Shown: one piece after another, positions 53,801 through 61,684 of the stretch
Layout of the letters: each line of letters begins with the position of its first letter
Numbering within the stretch: the first letter of the stretch is position 1
NCBI RefSeq assembly: GCF_004360225.1
Contig: NZ_SNUA01000003.1
Coordinates: 186,001-250,000 of the forward strand
DNA: 64,000 bases
Source: Alcanivorax sp. 24
GTDB lineage: Bacteria > Pseudomonadota > Gammaproteobacteria > Pseudomonadales > Alcanivoracaceae
Reading direction: 5' to 3'
The notes under the pieces: generated by a model
The model's database searches: none
What the model was told of the DNA's origin: nothing
What the model saw: only the letters and a program-made list of their open reading frames with translations
Position numbers and translations under genes: made by a program

Positions 53801-53998
53801 CTCCTGCTCAATCAGAATTTCCTTTTCCACGTCCTGCGGCGTGGCGCCGGGCCACTGGGTCAGCACGGTGACCGTGCGCACTTCCAGATCCGGAATCATT
53901 TGCACCGGAATGCGCAACGCGGCCAGCACCCCGAGAAGAGTGATGATCAACACCACCACCGTCATCAAAGTGCCATTACGGACGATTTTCTCGAACAC
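50858..53998 (-). CDS. RND-family efflux transporter permease
   Basis: The product is 1046 residues with the RND layout: one N-terminal helix, a large periplasmic loop, a cluster of helices, and the same again. TM4 carries GMTLDNSIVVLESIEIERRRG, that is, Asp-Asn where AcrB has the Asp-Asp proton-relay pair. This is common in TriC-like and other HAE1-type branches. Substrates cannot be inferred. The start is GTG 53998, nine bases after its adaptor gene. No outer-membrane TolC-like gene is linked, so it must use one encoded elsewhere. Confidence 0.92.
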   Translation of the reverse strand: MFEKIVRNGTLMTVVVLIITLLGVLAALRIPVQMIPDLEVRTVTVLTQWPGATPQDVEKEILIEQEEYLRNVPNLRRLTSMASTGTAEVELEFPFGVDITEILIRVNNALSQVPSYPDNVDQPIILSSSFSANAFMYFRVSPLPGNPKDLDLDLMRDFIDDNVRTRMESVAGVSQVELRGGAERQIRVLLDPQKLAERGLTVTEVREAMRQRNRDVSGGEVDSGKRRYLLRTVGRFEQVPEMLDLVLARRGDGVIRLRDVATVELDHFPIDVISSVNGEPVIGLAVRRETGSNVIDIKYAMFDQMALINQEVLEPAGLRMALISDDARYVEASVANVWFNLALGAILATVVMFLFLRSVRITAVGVIGIPICTIAAFLGLLLAGRTINVISLAGVAFAIGMTLDNSIVVLESIEIERRRGLDRFRASVAGVRKVWPAVLASTLTTVLVFLPVVFIQQEAGQLYSDIAIAVSASILVSMLVAMTVIPTLAARLDFGAVFEHQGQDSRWLRILHRCSDGLSASRPRRIGVIGGTVLLGGLILALLTPPAEYLPEGEEAKVFANMNAPPGYNLNAMAEIGEEVQAIFLPLVGEDPARWEAGELPAPPIQYLNFYVEPTGLFLIAEPMSPAHMEPLMDAITDVYQRYPGMRAFASRGSIISSNDGGTRSVNLDISGNDLAMLYEVALAAYRRAEEVLEQPRIQSQPSSLSLAQPMLEVRPDWERAAELGMSAESLGYTVAALTDGAFMDEFFLGDDKVDIYAYSNAGIDPALDALPSLPVHTPLGVTVPLSSLATLVETVDTSLVRRINGRRTVTLNIIPPRDVPLETGVALVRERVIGDLRDEGRIPAGVTVDISGASDQMDATREALAGNYIVALALIYLLLVAIFTHWGYPLLIMTTIPVGIASGILGLALLNGFGALLPLIGLAPVRQSFDMISMLGFLILMGTVVNNPILIVHEALTNRRLGLDATEAVSNAVRSRLRPIAMTTITTVCGLAPLVLLPGEGTELYRGVGAIVLFGLLGTALVTVTFLPALTVSVLRLTRPAGTNA

Positions 53999-54007
53999 AG
54001 CGCCGCC

Positions 54008-55111
54008 TCAGTCCCGTACGTCCAGTTCCCGGCCGTCGCGCAGGCTCTCATTGCCGCGCACTACCACTCGATCACCGTCGCTCAGACCTTCCTGCACCGC
54101 TACCCAGTCGCCCAGCCCGTCACCGACGCGCAGGCGCTGTTCTCGGGCGACCAGAGCACCGTCCGCGCCGTCCTCAGCCACCCAGACCGAAACGCGGCCA
54201 TCCGGATAACGCACCAGTGCATCCCTGGGTACCGCCAATCGTGGTTCGGCAGCGCTCAGAAACAGGCTGGCGCGCACCGACATACCCGGCGTCACCGGCG
54301 GCAGGCTCGCCCCCTCTGCCGTGCTGGTCAGGGTGGCGCGGATCAGGAAGGTGCGGGCATTTGGATCATTGACCGGCACGATGGCGGCAATGGTGGCCGG
54401 GTAGGCGGGACCGGCGTCACCGCCCAGCCGCAGTTCCACCCGGCTTTCGCCGGATACGCGCGGATAATACTCCTGTGGCACTGCCAGGTCCGCGTGCACC
54501 TGTTGCGGACTGACCAACTCGAGCACCGCGGTACCCGGCGTCACCCATTCGCCGATCTCGCTTTGCTTGGCGCTGATGACGCCATCGAACGGTGCTTTGA
54601 GAACATGGCGGGCGAGGAGGGCATGTTGACGCCGTTGCTCGGCGCGCGCGCTGGCAAGTGCCGCCTGGGACATCGCCACCTCGGCCTCCAGGCCACGCAC
54701 CTCACTGGCGGCAATGCTGCGCCTGGCCACCAGTGTGCTCGCCTCCTGAAAACGGCGCCGGGCATCCGCCAGCCGCGCTTCGGCTTCCTCGGCCGCCGCC
54801 GACGCGCCGGCCAGAGCCAGACGATTCAACTCACCGTCCAGCTCCAGCAGTACCTGCCCCTGTTTAACCTGATCACCAACATCCGCCTGCAAAGCGATAA
54901 CCAGCCCGGCCACGGAAGTGGACAGGCGGGCGGCCCGGTCAGCGGTGAGCGTACCGGTCAACGGCAGGCGTTCCTCCAGATGCCGCGGGGTCACCGTCAC
55001 CAGTGATACCGGCTCCCTTGCCCGGGCCGACTCCCACAGCGACAACAACAACAGCCCGACAAAGCCAGCCCGAAAGGCAGGCGTCCAATCCGATTGACGA
55101 TTCCACGACAT
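54008..55111 (-). CDS. RND periplasmic adaptor (membrane fusion protein)
   Basis: The product is 367 residues with an N-terminal signal/anchor (about 13-30). It shows lipoyl-type halves TLTADRAARLSTSVAGLVIALQADVGDQVKQGQVLLEL and APFDGVISAKQSEIGEWVTPGTAVLEL flanking a helical hairpin (about 100-155), then the beta-barrel and membrane-proximal domains. It links the pump to a TolC-type channel. ATG 55111 was preferred to TTG 55126. It is the first gene of the two-gene operon. Confidence 0.9.
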   Translation of the reverse strand: MSWNRQSDWTPAFRAGFVGLLLLSLWESARAREPVSLVTVTPRHLEERLPLTGTLTADRAARLSTSVAGLVIALQADVGDQVKQGQVLLELDGELNRLALAGASAAAEEAEARLADARRRFQEASTLVARRSIAASEVRGLEAEVAMSQAALASARAEQRRQHALLARHVLKAPFDGVISAKQSEIGEWVTPGTAVLELVSPQQVHADLAVPQEYYPRVSGESRVELRLGGDAGPAYPATIAAIVPVNDPNARTFLIRATLTSTAEGASLPPVTPGMSVRASLFLSAAEPRLAVPRDALVRYPDGRVSVWVAEDGADGALVAREQRLRVGDGLGDWVAVQEGLSDGDRVVVRGNESLRDGRELDVRD

Positions 55112-55239
55112 GATGCACCATTGCAAAGATTATCCGACCGAAAGCGATCCCCAATGGCCAGGGTGCCCCTGAAGCGGTGCAAAGCGCTAGCCGCAGCAAA
55201 CCCGCCAGACAGCGCCCCCGTGAGGGCGGCCTGTCGACA

Positions 55240-57384
55240 TTACCATCGATAGCTTACTTTCGCCGCGATTTGGCGGCCCGGGTTGTAGTAGTTCGCTGTG
55301 CCTGATCCAACCACATGTTGCTCATCAAGCAGGTTGTGGACATTGACGGCGACACTGATGTTGTTAATGAACTGGTAGCCAAGAGACGCGTCGAAGAGCG
55401 TCTCAGAATCGCTCCTGGAGGTATTGGCCGCATCAAAGTAATAGGAACCGGTGTGACGAGCACCGAGGCCAAAGCTCATTCCGGTATCCGGGAAAGTATA
55501 GTGCCCCCAGAGCGTAGCGGTATGGTTCGGAGCAATAGCGAAGTCGTTTCCTTCCAGTGAGGAACCATCCCGAAGCGTGCCACGGATCACCTCCGGTTCT
55601 ATGTAGGAGTAACCCCCGGTCAGACTCAGGTTATCGGTGAGTTCGACTTTCGCTTCCAGATCAAGACCGCGCACACGGGATTCGCCAATGGTTTCGCGCT
55701 CGATGGTGCCGTTGTCCTGTACCACCGCAATGGTGACGTCGTCTTTGTTCAGCTCGTAAACCGCTGCCGAGAACAAGGCGTTCAGACCCGCGGGAGCATA
55801 TTTCACGCCAATCTCGTGCTGCTCACCACGCTCCGGCTTGACGCCGATGGAGGGTGGGGCGACCGATTCCACATAGCTGACGTAAGTCGAAAACTCATCA
55901 TTGACTTTATAGGTCAGGGCTCCACGTATCGACGTCTCCGAAAAGTCGTCGCTGTCATCGAACGCGGTGCCATAGGATGAGCCCTCGCTGGAAAGATCCA
56001 TCGAGTCGTTGCGAACCCCGGCTGTGATAACGAATCGGTCATGGAAAGACAGATTCTGTGTCAGAAAGACGGACCGGGTGGTGTAATCCTGTTTGTTGAC
56101 GCTGTAGATATCCAGATCACTCGGAGCCCCGGAATAAACCGGATTTGCAATATCGATTTGTTCCGCGTCCCCATAGAAGGAGCTATCGTCCGTCGAAGCG
56201 TCCCGATATTCGACGCCCAGCAAGGTGCTGCTGTCGATGTAATCGAAGCTGACATCGTATTGCAAGATAACGTTGCCGATCAGTTCATGCGCTTTGCTGT
56301 TGGTGCCGAAATAATCCCGATCCACTATCGTATCTGTTCGGGCGGCGGAATCCGTCAGATAGACATAACCAAAGTCGTCGGTCAGATCGCTGTAGCGCAG
56401 ATTCCCTCGCAAGGTGAGTCCATTACTGAAGTCATGGGTGAGCTGTCCGGTCATGCTGGTACGCTCGACATCGTGATAGTTGAAATCCGGCTCCCCAAAG
56501 AAGTCGCTGCGATCGTATTCCCGGTCCAGCGGATAACCGCCACTATTGGGCGTGTTATCACGCTTCAGATAATCCAGAATCAATGTGGCCGAGGTAAAGG
56601 CGGTGGGCTCCCAGGTCAGCGCTCCCATGAAGAACTGATTGTTGTCCTTCGAATGATCGTATTCACGATCGGCATCCTGGAATTTGCCGGTGAAGCGATA
56701 GGCCAGTGTCTCGCCAGCATCCAGGGCATCCCCCACATCGATGCCGGCCTCTTTGTGGTTAAAGGAGCCATAACCCAGGTAACCTTCGCCAAAGCGGTAA
56801 AATTTCGGCCGTTTGCTCACGAAGTTGACCGAACCTCCGGGATCCGCCGGACCGAACAGGGTGGAGTTGGCCCCACGCAACACTTCAATGCGCTCGTAGG
56901 CGTAGGGTTCCTCGCGCACACCGCGCATCGACCCCAGTGTCATCCCGTCGCGGTAGGTAGTGGCCTGGAATCCCCGGATTTTGAAATAATCGTTACGGTC
57001 GTCAGTACCGTAGTAATCGGTGATGACCCCGGGCGTATATTGAAGGACTTCCTCGGTGGTACTGGCGTTGCGCTGCTCAATCTCTTTCTCCGTGATGACT
57101 GACACCGAGGCGGGAGTGTCGAGGATGCTGGTTGCTACCTTGCCCCCGACCCATAGCTCCCGGGCGACAATGGAATTGGCGTCATCATCCGGCGCTATTG
57201 CCTGTGTGTTGACGATAATGGGGGCGAGCCGATATACCGTTTCATCCTCGTTCCCACCGGCCTCCCGGGCGTTCCCGATCACGGGGACAATAGCCAGTGT
57301 CGTGCCGCATAGCAGGGCCGTCGTGGTCCATTGGCAGCGTAGTCGATTTGCTTTGCCCCGGGCTGCGCTGTTGCTGTCAGTCAT
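55240..57384 (-). CDS. TonB-dependent siderophore receptor
   Basis: The product is 714 residues. A long signal region is followed by a TonB-box-like DETVYRLAPIIVNT, the plug domain (ATSILDTPASVSVITEKEIEQRN...LRGANSTLFGPADPGGSVNFVSKRP) and a 22-strand barrel ending in the aromatic SYRW. The plug pattern matches FhuA/FpvA-type ferric-siderophore receptors. The siderophore is unknown and no biosynthesis or ABC genes are adjacent. A Fur-box-like sequence lies upstream. Confidence 0.92.
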   Translation of the reverse strand: MTDSNSAARGKANRLRCQWTTTALLCGTTLAIVPVIGNAREAGGNEDETVYRLAPIIVNTQAIAPDDDANSIVARELWVGGKVATSILDTPASVSVITEKEIEQRNASTTEEVLQYTPGVITDYYGTDDRNDYFKIRGFQATTYRDGMTLGSMRGVREEPYAYERIEVLRGANSTLFGPADPGGSVNFVSKRPKFYRFGEGYLGYGSFNHKEAGIDVGDALDAGETLAYRFTGKFQDADREYDHSKDNNQFFMGALTWEPTAFTSATLILDYLKRDNTPNSGGYPLDREYDRSDFFGEPDFNYHDVERTSMTGQLTHDFSNGLTLRGNLRYSDLTDDFGYVYLTDSAARTDTIVDRDYFGTNSKAHELIGNVILQYDVSFDYIDSSTLLGVEYRDASTDDSSFYGDAEQIDIANPVYSGAPSDLDIYSVNKQDYTTRSVFLTQNLSFHDRFVITAGVRNDSMDLSSEGSSYGTAFDDSDDFSETSIRGALTYKVNDEFSTYVSYVESVAPPSIGVKPERGEQHEIGVKYAPAGLNALFSAAVYELNKDDVTIAVVQDNGTIERETIGESRVRGLDLEAKVELTDNLSLTGGYSYIEPEVIRGTLRDGSSLEGNDFAIAPNHTATLWGHYTFPDTGMSFGLGARHTGSYYFDAANTSRSDSETLFDASLGYQFINNISVAVNVHNLLDEQHVVGSGTANYYNPGRQIAAKVSYRW

Positions 57385-57496
57385 TTTTGAACCCCAGAAG
57401 GTGAAGAACCCATGGCGTACCAAGAGAGCCAAACCGGCGCGTCATGGTTCTTTATCGAGAGGGGTAGGGATTATCGGTGGGGATCGCCCAACGGTC

Positions 57497-57515
57497 AATA
57501 ATGATAACGCTTCTC
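57497..57515 (-). promoter_or_regulatory. Fur box upstream of the TonB receptor
   Basis: AATAATGATAACGCTTCTC matches 14 of 19 positions of the Fur consensus, and the next bases (ACAATCATT) provide a further half-site. It is about 110 bases before the receptor start. Iron-repressed expression is the expected consequence. Confidence 0.65.
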
Positions 57516-57569
57516 ACAATCATTAGCAGAACTAGACAAGAATCACCGGGTGGCATGATGCCATCTATA

Positions 57570-57597
57570 ATTGGGTGTAATGTATGTTATGTTAAAT
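57570..57597 (+). other. dif-like Xer recombination site (perfect XerD arm, degenerate XerC arm)
   Basis: The right arm TTATGTTAAAT (57587-57597) is identical to the XerD-binding arm of E. coli dif. The central hexamer TGTATG differs from TGTATA at one base. The left arm ATTGGGTGTAA (57570-57580) keeps 6 of 11 bases of the XerC arm GGTGCGCATAA. A good XerD arm with a poor XerC arm is what attachment sites of TLC-type elements look like. It lies 72 bases upstream of the XafT-family gene. It could also be the host dif itself if this lineage has a diverged XerC arm. Confidence 0.8.
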
Positions 57598-57669
57598 ACA
57601 CAAGACGCCAGAACTTAGGTAAATACGCTTAAACTATACCCTAGTGTTTTCGCAGTACCTGGGGGACCC

Positions 57670-57999
57670 ATGGAAGACTTCACCGAACTGGCCTTTGGCC
57701 TCGCACCACGCCAAATCGCGGATATCGTCGGCTGCTCACTCTCCACCGCACGGCGTTACCACCACAGCCGGACCGCACCAGACCACGTCCTTCGATTGCT
57801 GGCCATCCACCGCAATGGACACCTTCCTACCACGTGCCCAACATGGCGCGGCTGGCGCGTTCAAGGCAGTCACCTGATCGATCCGATGGGCTTGGAATAC
57901 GCCGCCGACGACGTAACCGGCCTTTGGGTCTACCGCCAGCTTGCCGACGAATACCGGCGCATCCTCAGCCATCCCATCCAATACGCCCTGGAACTCTGA
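57670..57999 (+). CDS. VC1465/XafT-family (DUF3653) predicted Xer recombination activation factor
   Basis: The product is 109 residues. The N-terminus is helix-turn-helix-like (LAPRQIADIVGCSLSTARRYHHSRTAPDHVLRLLAIH), and the second half has the family signature TWRGWRVQGSHLIDPMGLEY and LWVYRQLADEYRRIL. The prototype, XafT of the Vibrio satellite phage TLC, binds XerD and triggers FtsK-independent recombination at a dif-like att site. The dif-like site directly upstream supports the same role here. The assignment is from motif memory, not a search. A GGGGG stretch precedes the ATG. Confidence 0.75.
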   Translation: MEDFTELAFGLAPRQIADIVGCSLSTARRYHHSRTAPDHVLRLLAIHRNGHLPTTCPTWRGWRVQGSHLIDPMGLEYAADDVTGLWVYRQLADEYRRILSHPIQYALEL

Positions 58000-58039
58000 C
58001 TTTGCTGTGCGGTCGAATACGCCCACAGGAGATCCAACA

Positions 58040-58297
58040 ATGCGTGCCGACACCTATGTACGGGCCCGGATATCCACGGAAACCAAGGAACGCGCCACCG
58101 CCGCGCTGGAGCGCATGGGCCTCAGCGTTTCCGACGCGATTCGGCTGCTGATGCTGCGCGTGGCGGATGAAGAGCGCCTGCCCTTTGCCGTGACCGTGCC
58201 CAACAAAACCACACAGAACGCCATGCGGGAACTGGACGCCGGGAGAGGCAAGCGGTTCGATAGCGTCGACGAGCTTTTCGACGATCCAGGGCTTTGA
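58040..58297 (+). CDS. RelB/DinJ-family antitoxin
   Basis: The product is 85 residues with the ribbon-helix-helix opening TYVRARISTETKERATAALERMGLSVSDAIRLLMLRV, typical of DinJ/RelB. It has a C-terminal toxin-binding tail (TTQNAMRELDAGRGKRFDSVDELFDD). AGGAG lies nine bases before the ATG. It is complete, but the toxin that follows is truncated, so it is an orphan antitoxin in effect. It is 40 bases downstream of the XafT-family gene. Confidence 0.88.
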   Translation: MRADTYVRARISTETKERATAALERMGLSVSDAIRLLMLRVADEERLPFAVTVPNKTTQNAMRELDAGRGKRFDSVDELFDDPGL

Positions 58298-58298
58298 C

Positions 58299-58412
58299 GT
58301 GCTGACACCGATTCGATCCAGTCAGTTCAAGCGTGACGTGAAACGAGCACAGAAGCGGGGCAAGGACATGACCAAGCTCCGCGCCCTGCTGATGCTGCTC
58401 ATCGAGGAAAGT
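58299..58412 (+). pseudogene. Truncated YafQ-type toxin (N-terminal 38 codons)
   Basis: From GTG 58299, the frame reads MLTPIRSSQFKRDVKRAQKR then GKDMTKLRALLMLLIEE, the N-terminal third of YafQ toxins (which show SKDVKLAQKRHKDMNKL). After codon 38 the frame continues to 58517 but only as an out-of-frame shadow of the araC fragment. The catalytic histidines and the C-terminal RNase core are missing, so it cannot be active. It starts two bases after the antitoxin stop, the normal spacing for such a pair. Confidence 0.8.
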
Positions 58413-58416
58413 TGCC

Positions 58417-58980
58417 ATGGCCCGCTGGTTCACCAACCGCAACGATCTGGCCCCCAAATGGGTCTCGTTCCAGCACCCGGAGCCTTCAGACACCACGCCG
58501 TATTCCGCGTTTTTTAACTGCCCGGTACATTTCTCCCGGCCTGAAACCGCGGTCTGCGTTGATGGTTCTTACCTGTTTATCACCCTGCCCCACGCCAATC
58601 CCCAGCTTCGCCAGATGATGGACGATGTCTGCGCCGGCCTGGTAAAGCAACTGGGTACCGCGCTGGAACCTGGCTGGGTCGCACAGGCCCGCCAGTTGAT
58701 ATTGAAGTCCTTCAAAGCAGGGCTGCCGGATATTGGCACCGTTGCCGACGCTACCAACATGAGCGAAGAAGAGCTGAAATCCCAGCTGGCCCAACGTGGC
58801 ACCAGCTTCCGGGGATTTGTTGATGAGTTGAGGCAGGCTCTGGCACTGGGCTATGTCAGAGACCCGAGCCTGAGTCTGGTTGATATCGCCTACCTGCTCG
58901 GGTTTTCAGAACAAAGCGCCTTCCAGAGGGCCTTCAAGCGCTGGACGGGGAAAACGCCGGGGGAATATCGCAAATTTTGA
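58417..58980 (+). pseudogene. 5'-truncated AraC-family regulator (C-terminal 187 codons)
   Basis: The frame encodes the end of an AraC-type ligand-binding domain (PYSAFFNCPVHFSRPETAVCVDGSYLFITLPHANPQLR) and a complete double helix-turn-helix ending LSLVDIAYLLGFSEQSAFQRAFKRWTGKTPGEYRK. Full-length members of this branch have about 330-340 residues, so roughly the first 145 are missing. The break lies directly against the truncated toxin gene. The DNA-binding half is intact and an ATG is available, so a short product may still be made. Confidence 0.78.
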
Positions 58981-59124
58981 GTATCTGCCACGAAAGTCAT
59001 AAAAGTATCAGTATGAGAGCCCCCATTCCCGACAAAAATCATCAAGCCAGCGCGAAACTCGCCGGGCCAGAGCTGGTGACACGGCCGTCTGGCCCCGGGG
59101 GCTGGTAATTAATAGGCGGTTGTT

Positions 59125-59742
59125 TCATTTCCTTGTGCCGGCCGCGTACAGCAGGGCATCGTCCAATCGGTCGTTGCCCCAGAACATGGCGTCACCAATC
59201 AGAAAGGTCGGCGCGCCAAACAATCCGCGGTCCAGAGCCTCCTGCGTTTGCTCTTTCAGGCGCTGTTTGTTGTGGTCGGATTGGGCTGCCTTCAGCAACG
59301 ATTCCGCCGGCAGGCCCATCTCCGCCAGGATCCCTCCCACCTCTTTCTCGCTGTTGATATCCCGGTCACGCTGAAAGTTGTGGAGCATCACCTGCCGGTT
59401 GAACTCCGCGATCCATGGGGTCTCCGCCCCCAGCAGCGCCACCCGTGAGGAGAGCAGTCCGTTGCGGGGAAAGGTGGAGGGCCGGGACCATGGCAACCGG
59501 TATTTTTCGCACTGACGGAGCATGTCCTGCCACACATAACGCAGTTTTTCCCGCTGCGCCAGGAACGGCGATCCCTGCCATCCCAGCGCCTTGAATACGG
59601 GGCCGAGCAGGAACGGCTTCCAGGCGATGACGACGCCGTGCCGTTCCGCTTCCTCTTCCACCCGCATGATGCTCAGGTAACTGTAGTTACTGCCAAAGTC
59701 GTACCAGAACTCCATGACGGGAGCGACGTGTTTCGAAACCAT
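59125..59742 (-). CDS. DsbA-family / 2-hydroxychromene-2-carboxylate isomerase-like protein
   Basis: The product is 205 residues. FWYDFGSNYSYLSIMRVEEEAERHGV and LFGAPTFLIGDAMFWGNDRLDD are the two ends of the kappa-GST/HCCA-isomerase fold. No CxxC is present at the DsbA active-site position, where a serine-type SNYSYL is found, favouring the glutathione-dependent isomerase branch over a thiol oxidase. The substrate is unknown. It is 26 bases downstream of the CmcJ-like gene and likely co-transcribed. Confidence 0.8.
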   Translation of the reverse strand: MVSKHVAPVMEFWYDFGSNYSYLSIMRVEEEAERHGVVIAWKPFLLGPVFKALGWQGSPFLAQREKLRYVWQDMLRQCEKYRLPWSRPSTFPRNGLLSSRVALLGAETPWIAEFNRQVMLHNFQRDRDINSEKEVGGILAEMGLPAESLLKAAQSDHNKQRLKEQTQEALDRGLFGAPTFLIGDAMFWGNDRLDDALLYAAGTRK

Positions 59743-59768
59743 AGCTGCTTCCTCTCCGGCGCAAGCCG

Positions 59769-60635
59769 TCAGTGATGAATTAACAATATGCGTAGTTCAA
59801 TGCTGTGACGCGGCAATGCCCCGTCGGGCAGAGCTGGCGGATCAAAAGCGCCATGCGGCGTGAATCTGGCGGTGCCGCTCAGTTGGGTGTCAAACTGCTT
59901 GAAAATCAGTACCTCATCCGGCGTCATCGCCGGGTAGTAATACCACCGCTGGCGGGCGGTGTAGCGAGCCAGATAAATCTCGCCAGTGCGCTCCCGGTAG
60001 CGCACTTCCGCCGGGTTCAGGTCCAGCACCGAAAGGGTCGAGGCGTCACACAACGCCAGCGGCGCATCCAGAACCGGTCCTCTTAGCGGCCGCCACAGAT
60101 TAACGATGGCATAGCGGCTGTGAGGTGACATGCGCTCCCCCTGGCGGGCCAGCACGGCGGCCACCCTGGCCCGCCCGGAGGCTTCGCTGTAGTCGTTATG
60201 CAGCCGGCCCACCGCCCCGGGGCGACTGCCGTCGCCATGCCGGCCGAAACCGGCGGTGACCTGTCCCGGCTCACGGCGCCGGACCTGATGATCGAACACC
60301 AGCGCACGGTCGGCGCCGGTGGCGCGCCGGGCCATTTCCGCCATCGGCGGATAGTAGCTCGCGCTGATCCAGGCATCATCGTCCACCCGATCGGGCACCG
60401 CGACTTCGGTTCGCAGTAATCGGAACCCCTGTCTGTCCAGCCCCGGTTCGAAGTCCGCGTGGCGCGCGTCCAGAATGGTCATGGCCCGGGTTTCATACTG
60501 GCCGGAGTCCTGGGGGGAGCCATCCTCCGGTGGATACATGTAGTGGCGGGGGCGTTTGGTGCCCGGCACATGAAAGCTGAGATGGGCTTGCATGGCCGCT
60601 TCCTGATGGGAAAAAGGCAATGAAAGAGAGTTCAT
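59769..60635 (-). CDS. CmcJ/NvfI-family oxidoreductase
   Basis: The product is 288 residues. RALVFDHQVRRREPG, AVGRLHNDYSEASGRARV, RYAIVNLWRPLRGPVLDAPLALCD and YYYPAMTPDEVLIFKQFDT are the CmcJ/NvfI pattern, a family with fungal and actinobacterial members in secondary metabolism. HNDYS may provide a His-x-Asp metal site of non-heme iron type. The biochemical role in Gram-negative bacteria is not known. A second start at 60593 has a better ribosome site (AGGAAGCGGCC). Confidence 0.75.
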   Translation of the reverse strand: MNSLSLPFSHQEAAMQAHLSFHVPGTKRPRHYMYPPEDGSPQDSGQYETRAMTILDARHADFEPGLDRQGFRLLRTEVAVPDRVDDDAWISASYYPPMAEMARRATGADRALVFDHQVRRREPGQVTAGFGRHGDGSRPGAVGRLHNDYSEASGRARVAAVLARQGERMSPHSRYAIVNLWRPLRGPVLDAPLALCDASTLSVLDLNPAEVRYRERTGEIYLARYTARQRWYYYPAMTPDEVLIFKQFDTQLSGTARFTPHGAFDPPALPDGALPRHSIELRILLIHH

Positions 60636-60722
60636 GCGCTGTGTCTCCGTCTGGGGGATTCCCCATTCAAGAGCTCCGCGCGGTACCGCTCAAACGATCA
60701 TTTTGCAGACAAGCCATGCGTT

Positions 60723-61658
60723 TTACTCATGGCTTGGTGTCGCCTGGGAAACCAACCACCGCGCCAGCGCCCGCACCGCGTCGGAGGGTGATGGCGACGC
60801 CTGGACCAGCCAGTGAGCGTACTTCTGGGCCGGGAGGTTGAACGAACGGCCCGGCGGCACGCCTTCGCCCAGATCAAACTCCCGCAACCGCCCCTCCCGG
60901 AGCAGATCCGCCACCAAAGCCCGCCGTCCCAGCGCCAGCCCCTGGCCATTCACCGCCGCCTGAATCAGCTGATCATACTGGTTGAAGCGCACCAGCCGGG
61001 CCGGGTGTAAATGGTTCAGCCCGGCGCTGCCGAGATGGGACGACCATTGCAGCCAGGGGTGGTCCGGGTCATCAAATTCCAGCAGCACCTGAGCGGCGAA
61101 CACGTCCGGGTGATCCAGGGCGACGCCCTGCCAGTCCGGATGGCCCACCACGATGATCTCATCGCCGAACAGCTCGATCGCCCCTTCCGGGGCCGCCCGG
61201 CGCGCGCAATAGCGAATCGCCAGATCAACGCCCTCGGTATCCAGATCCACCACCCTGTTGTTGGCGGCCACACGCACATCCACTTCCGGGTGCCGGGCAA
61301 TGAAGTCGCCCAGTCGGGGTAACAGCCACAACCCCACCACGCCCATGCTGGCGGTAATGGTGACCGGTTTGCGCTGTTCGCCGCCGCCAAGGGTCTCCAC
61401 CAGTTCCTGCAGTTCCCGCATCATCGGATCCACCGACCGGAACAACCTCCGGCCCTCTTCGGTGAGCCTGACGCCGCGATATTCCCGAACCAGTAATTGA
61501 CAACCCAGGCGGGCTTCCAGGGTCTGGATCTGACGGCTGACCGCCGATTGGGTCAGATGCAGATCCTCCGCGGCCGCGGTAATACTCATGCGCCGGGCGA
61601 CGGCGACAAAGCCGCGCAGGGCGTCCATGGGCGGCAGACGATGAAGCGGGACAGCCAT
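60723..61658 (-). CDS. LysR-family regulator (GcvA type)
   Basis: The product is 311 residues. The winged helix is FVAVARRMSITAAAEDLHLTQSAVSRQIQTLEARLGCQLLVRE (about 16-58), and the effector-binding domain contains VDLAIRYCARRAAPEG, typical of the GcvA-like subgroup. It reads toward the CmcJ and isomerase genes across an 87-base gap and could regulate or be co-transcribed with them. Confidence 0.88.
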   Translation of the reverse strand: MAVPLHRLPPMDALRGFVAVARRMSITAAAEDLHLTQSAVSRQIQTLEARLGCQLLVREYRGVRLTEEGRRLFRSVDPMMRELQELVETLGGGEQRKPVTITASMGVVGLWLLPRLGDFIARHPEVDVRVAANNRVVDLDTEGVDLAIRYCARRAAPEGAIELFGDEIIVVGHPDWQGVALDHPDVFAAQVLLEFDDPDHPWLQWSSHLGSAGLNHLHPARLVRFNQYDQLIQAAVNGQGLALGRRALVADLLREGRLREFDLGEGVPPGRSFNLPAQKYAHWLVQASPSPSDAVRALARWLVSQATPSHE

Positions 61659-61684
61659 GAGTGACTCTCATGTGAGGCTTGAAC

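Noticed and set aside
57670-58980. Accessory scar as an intact prophage or integrative element
   Set aside because: No integrase, replication, capsid or second attachment site is visible in the window.
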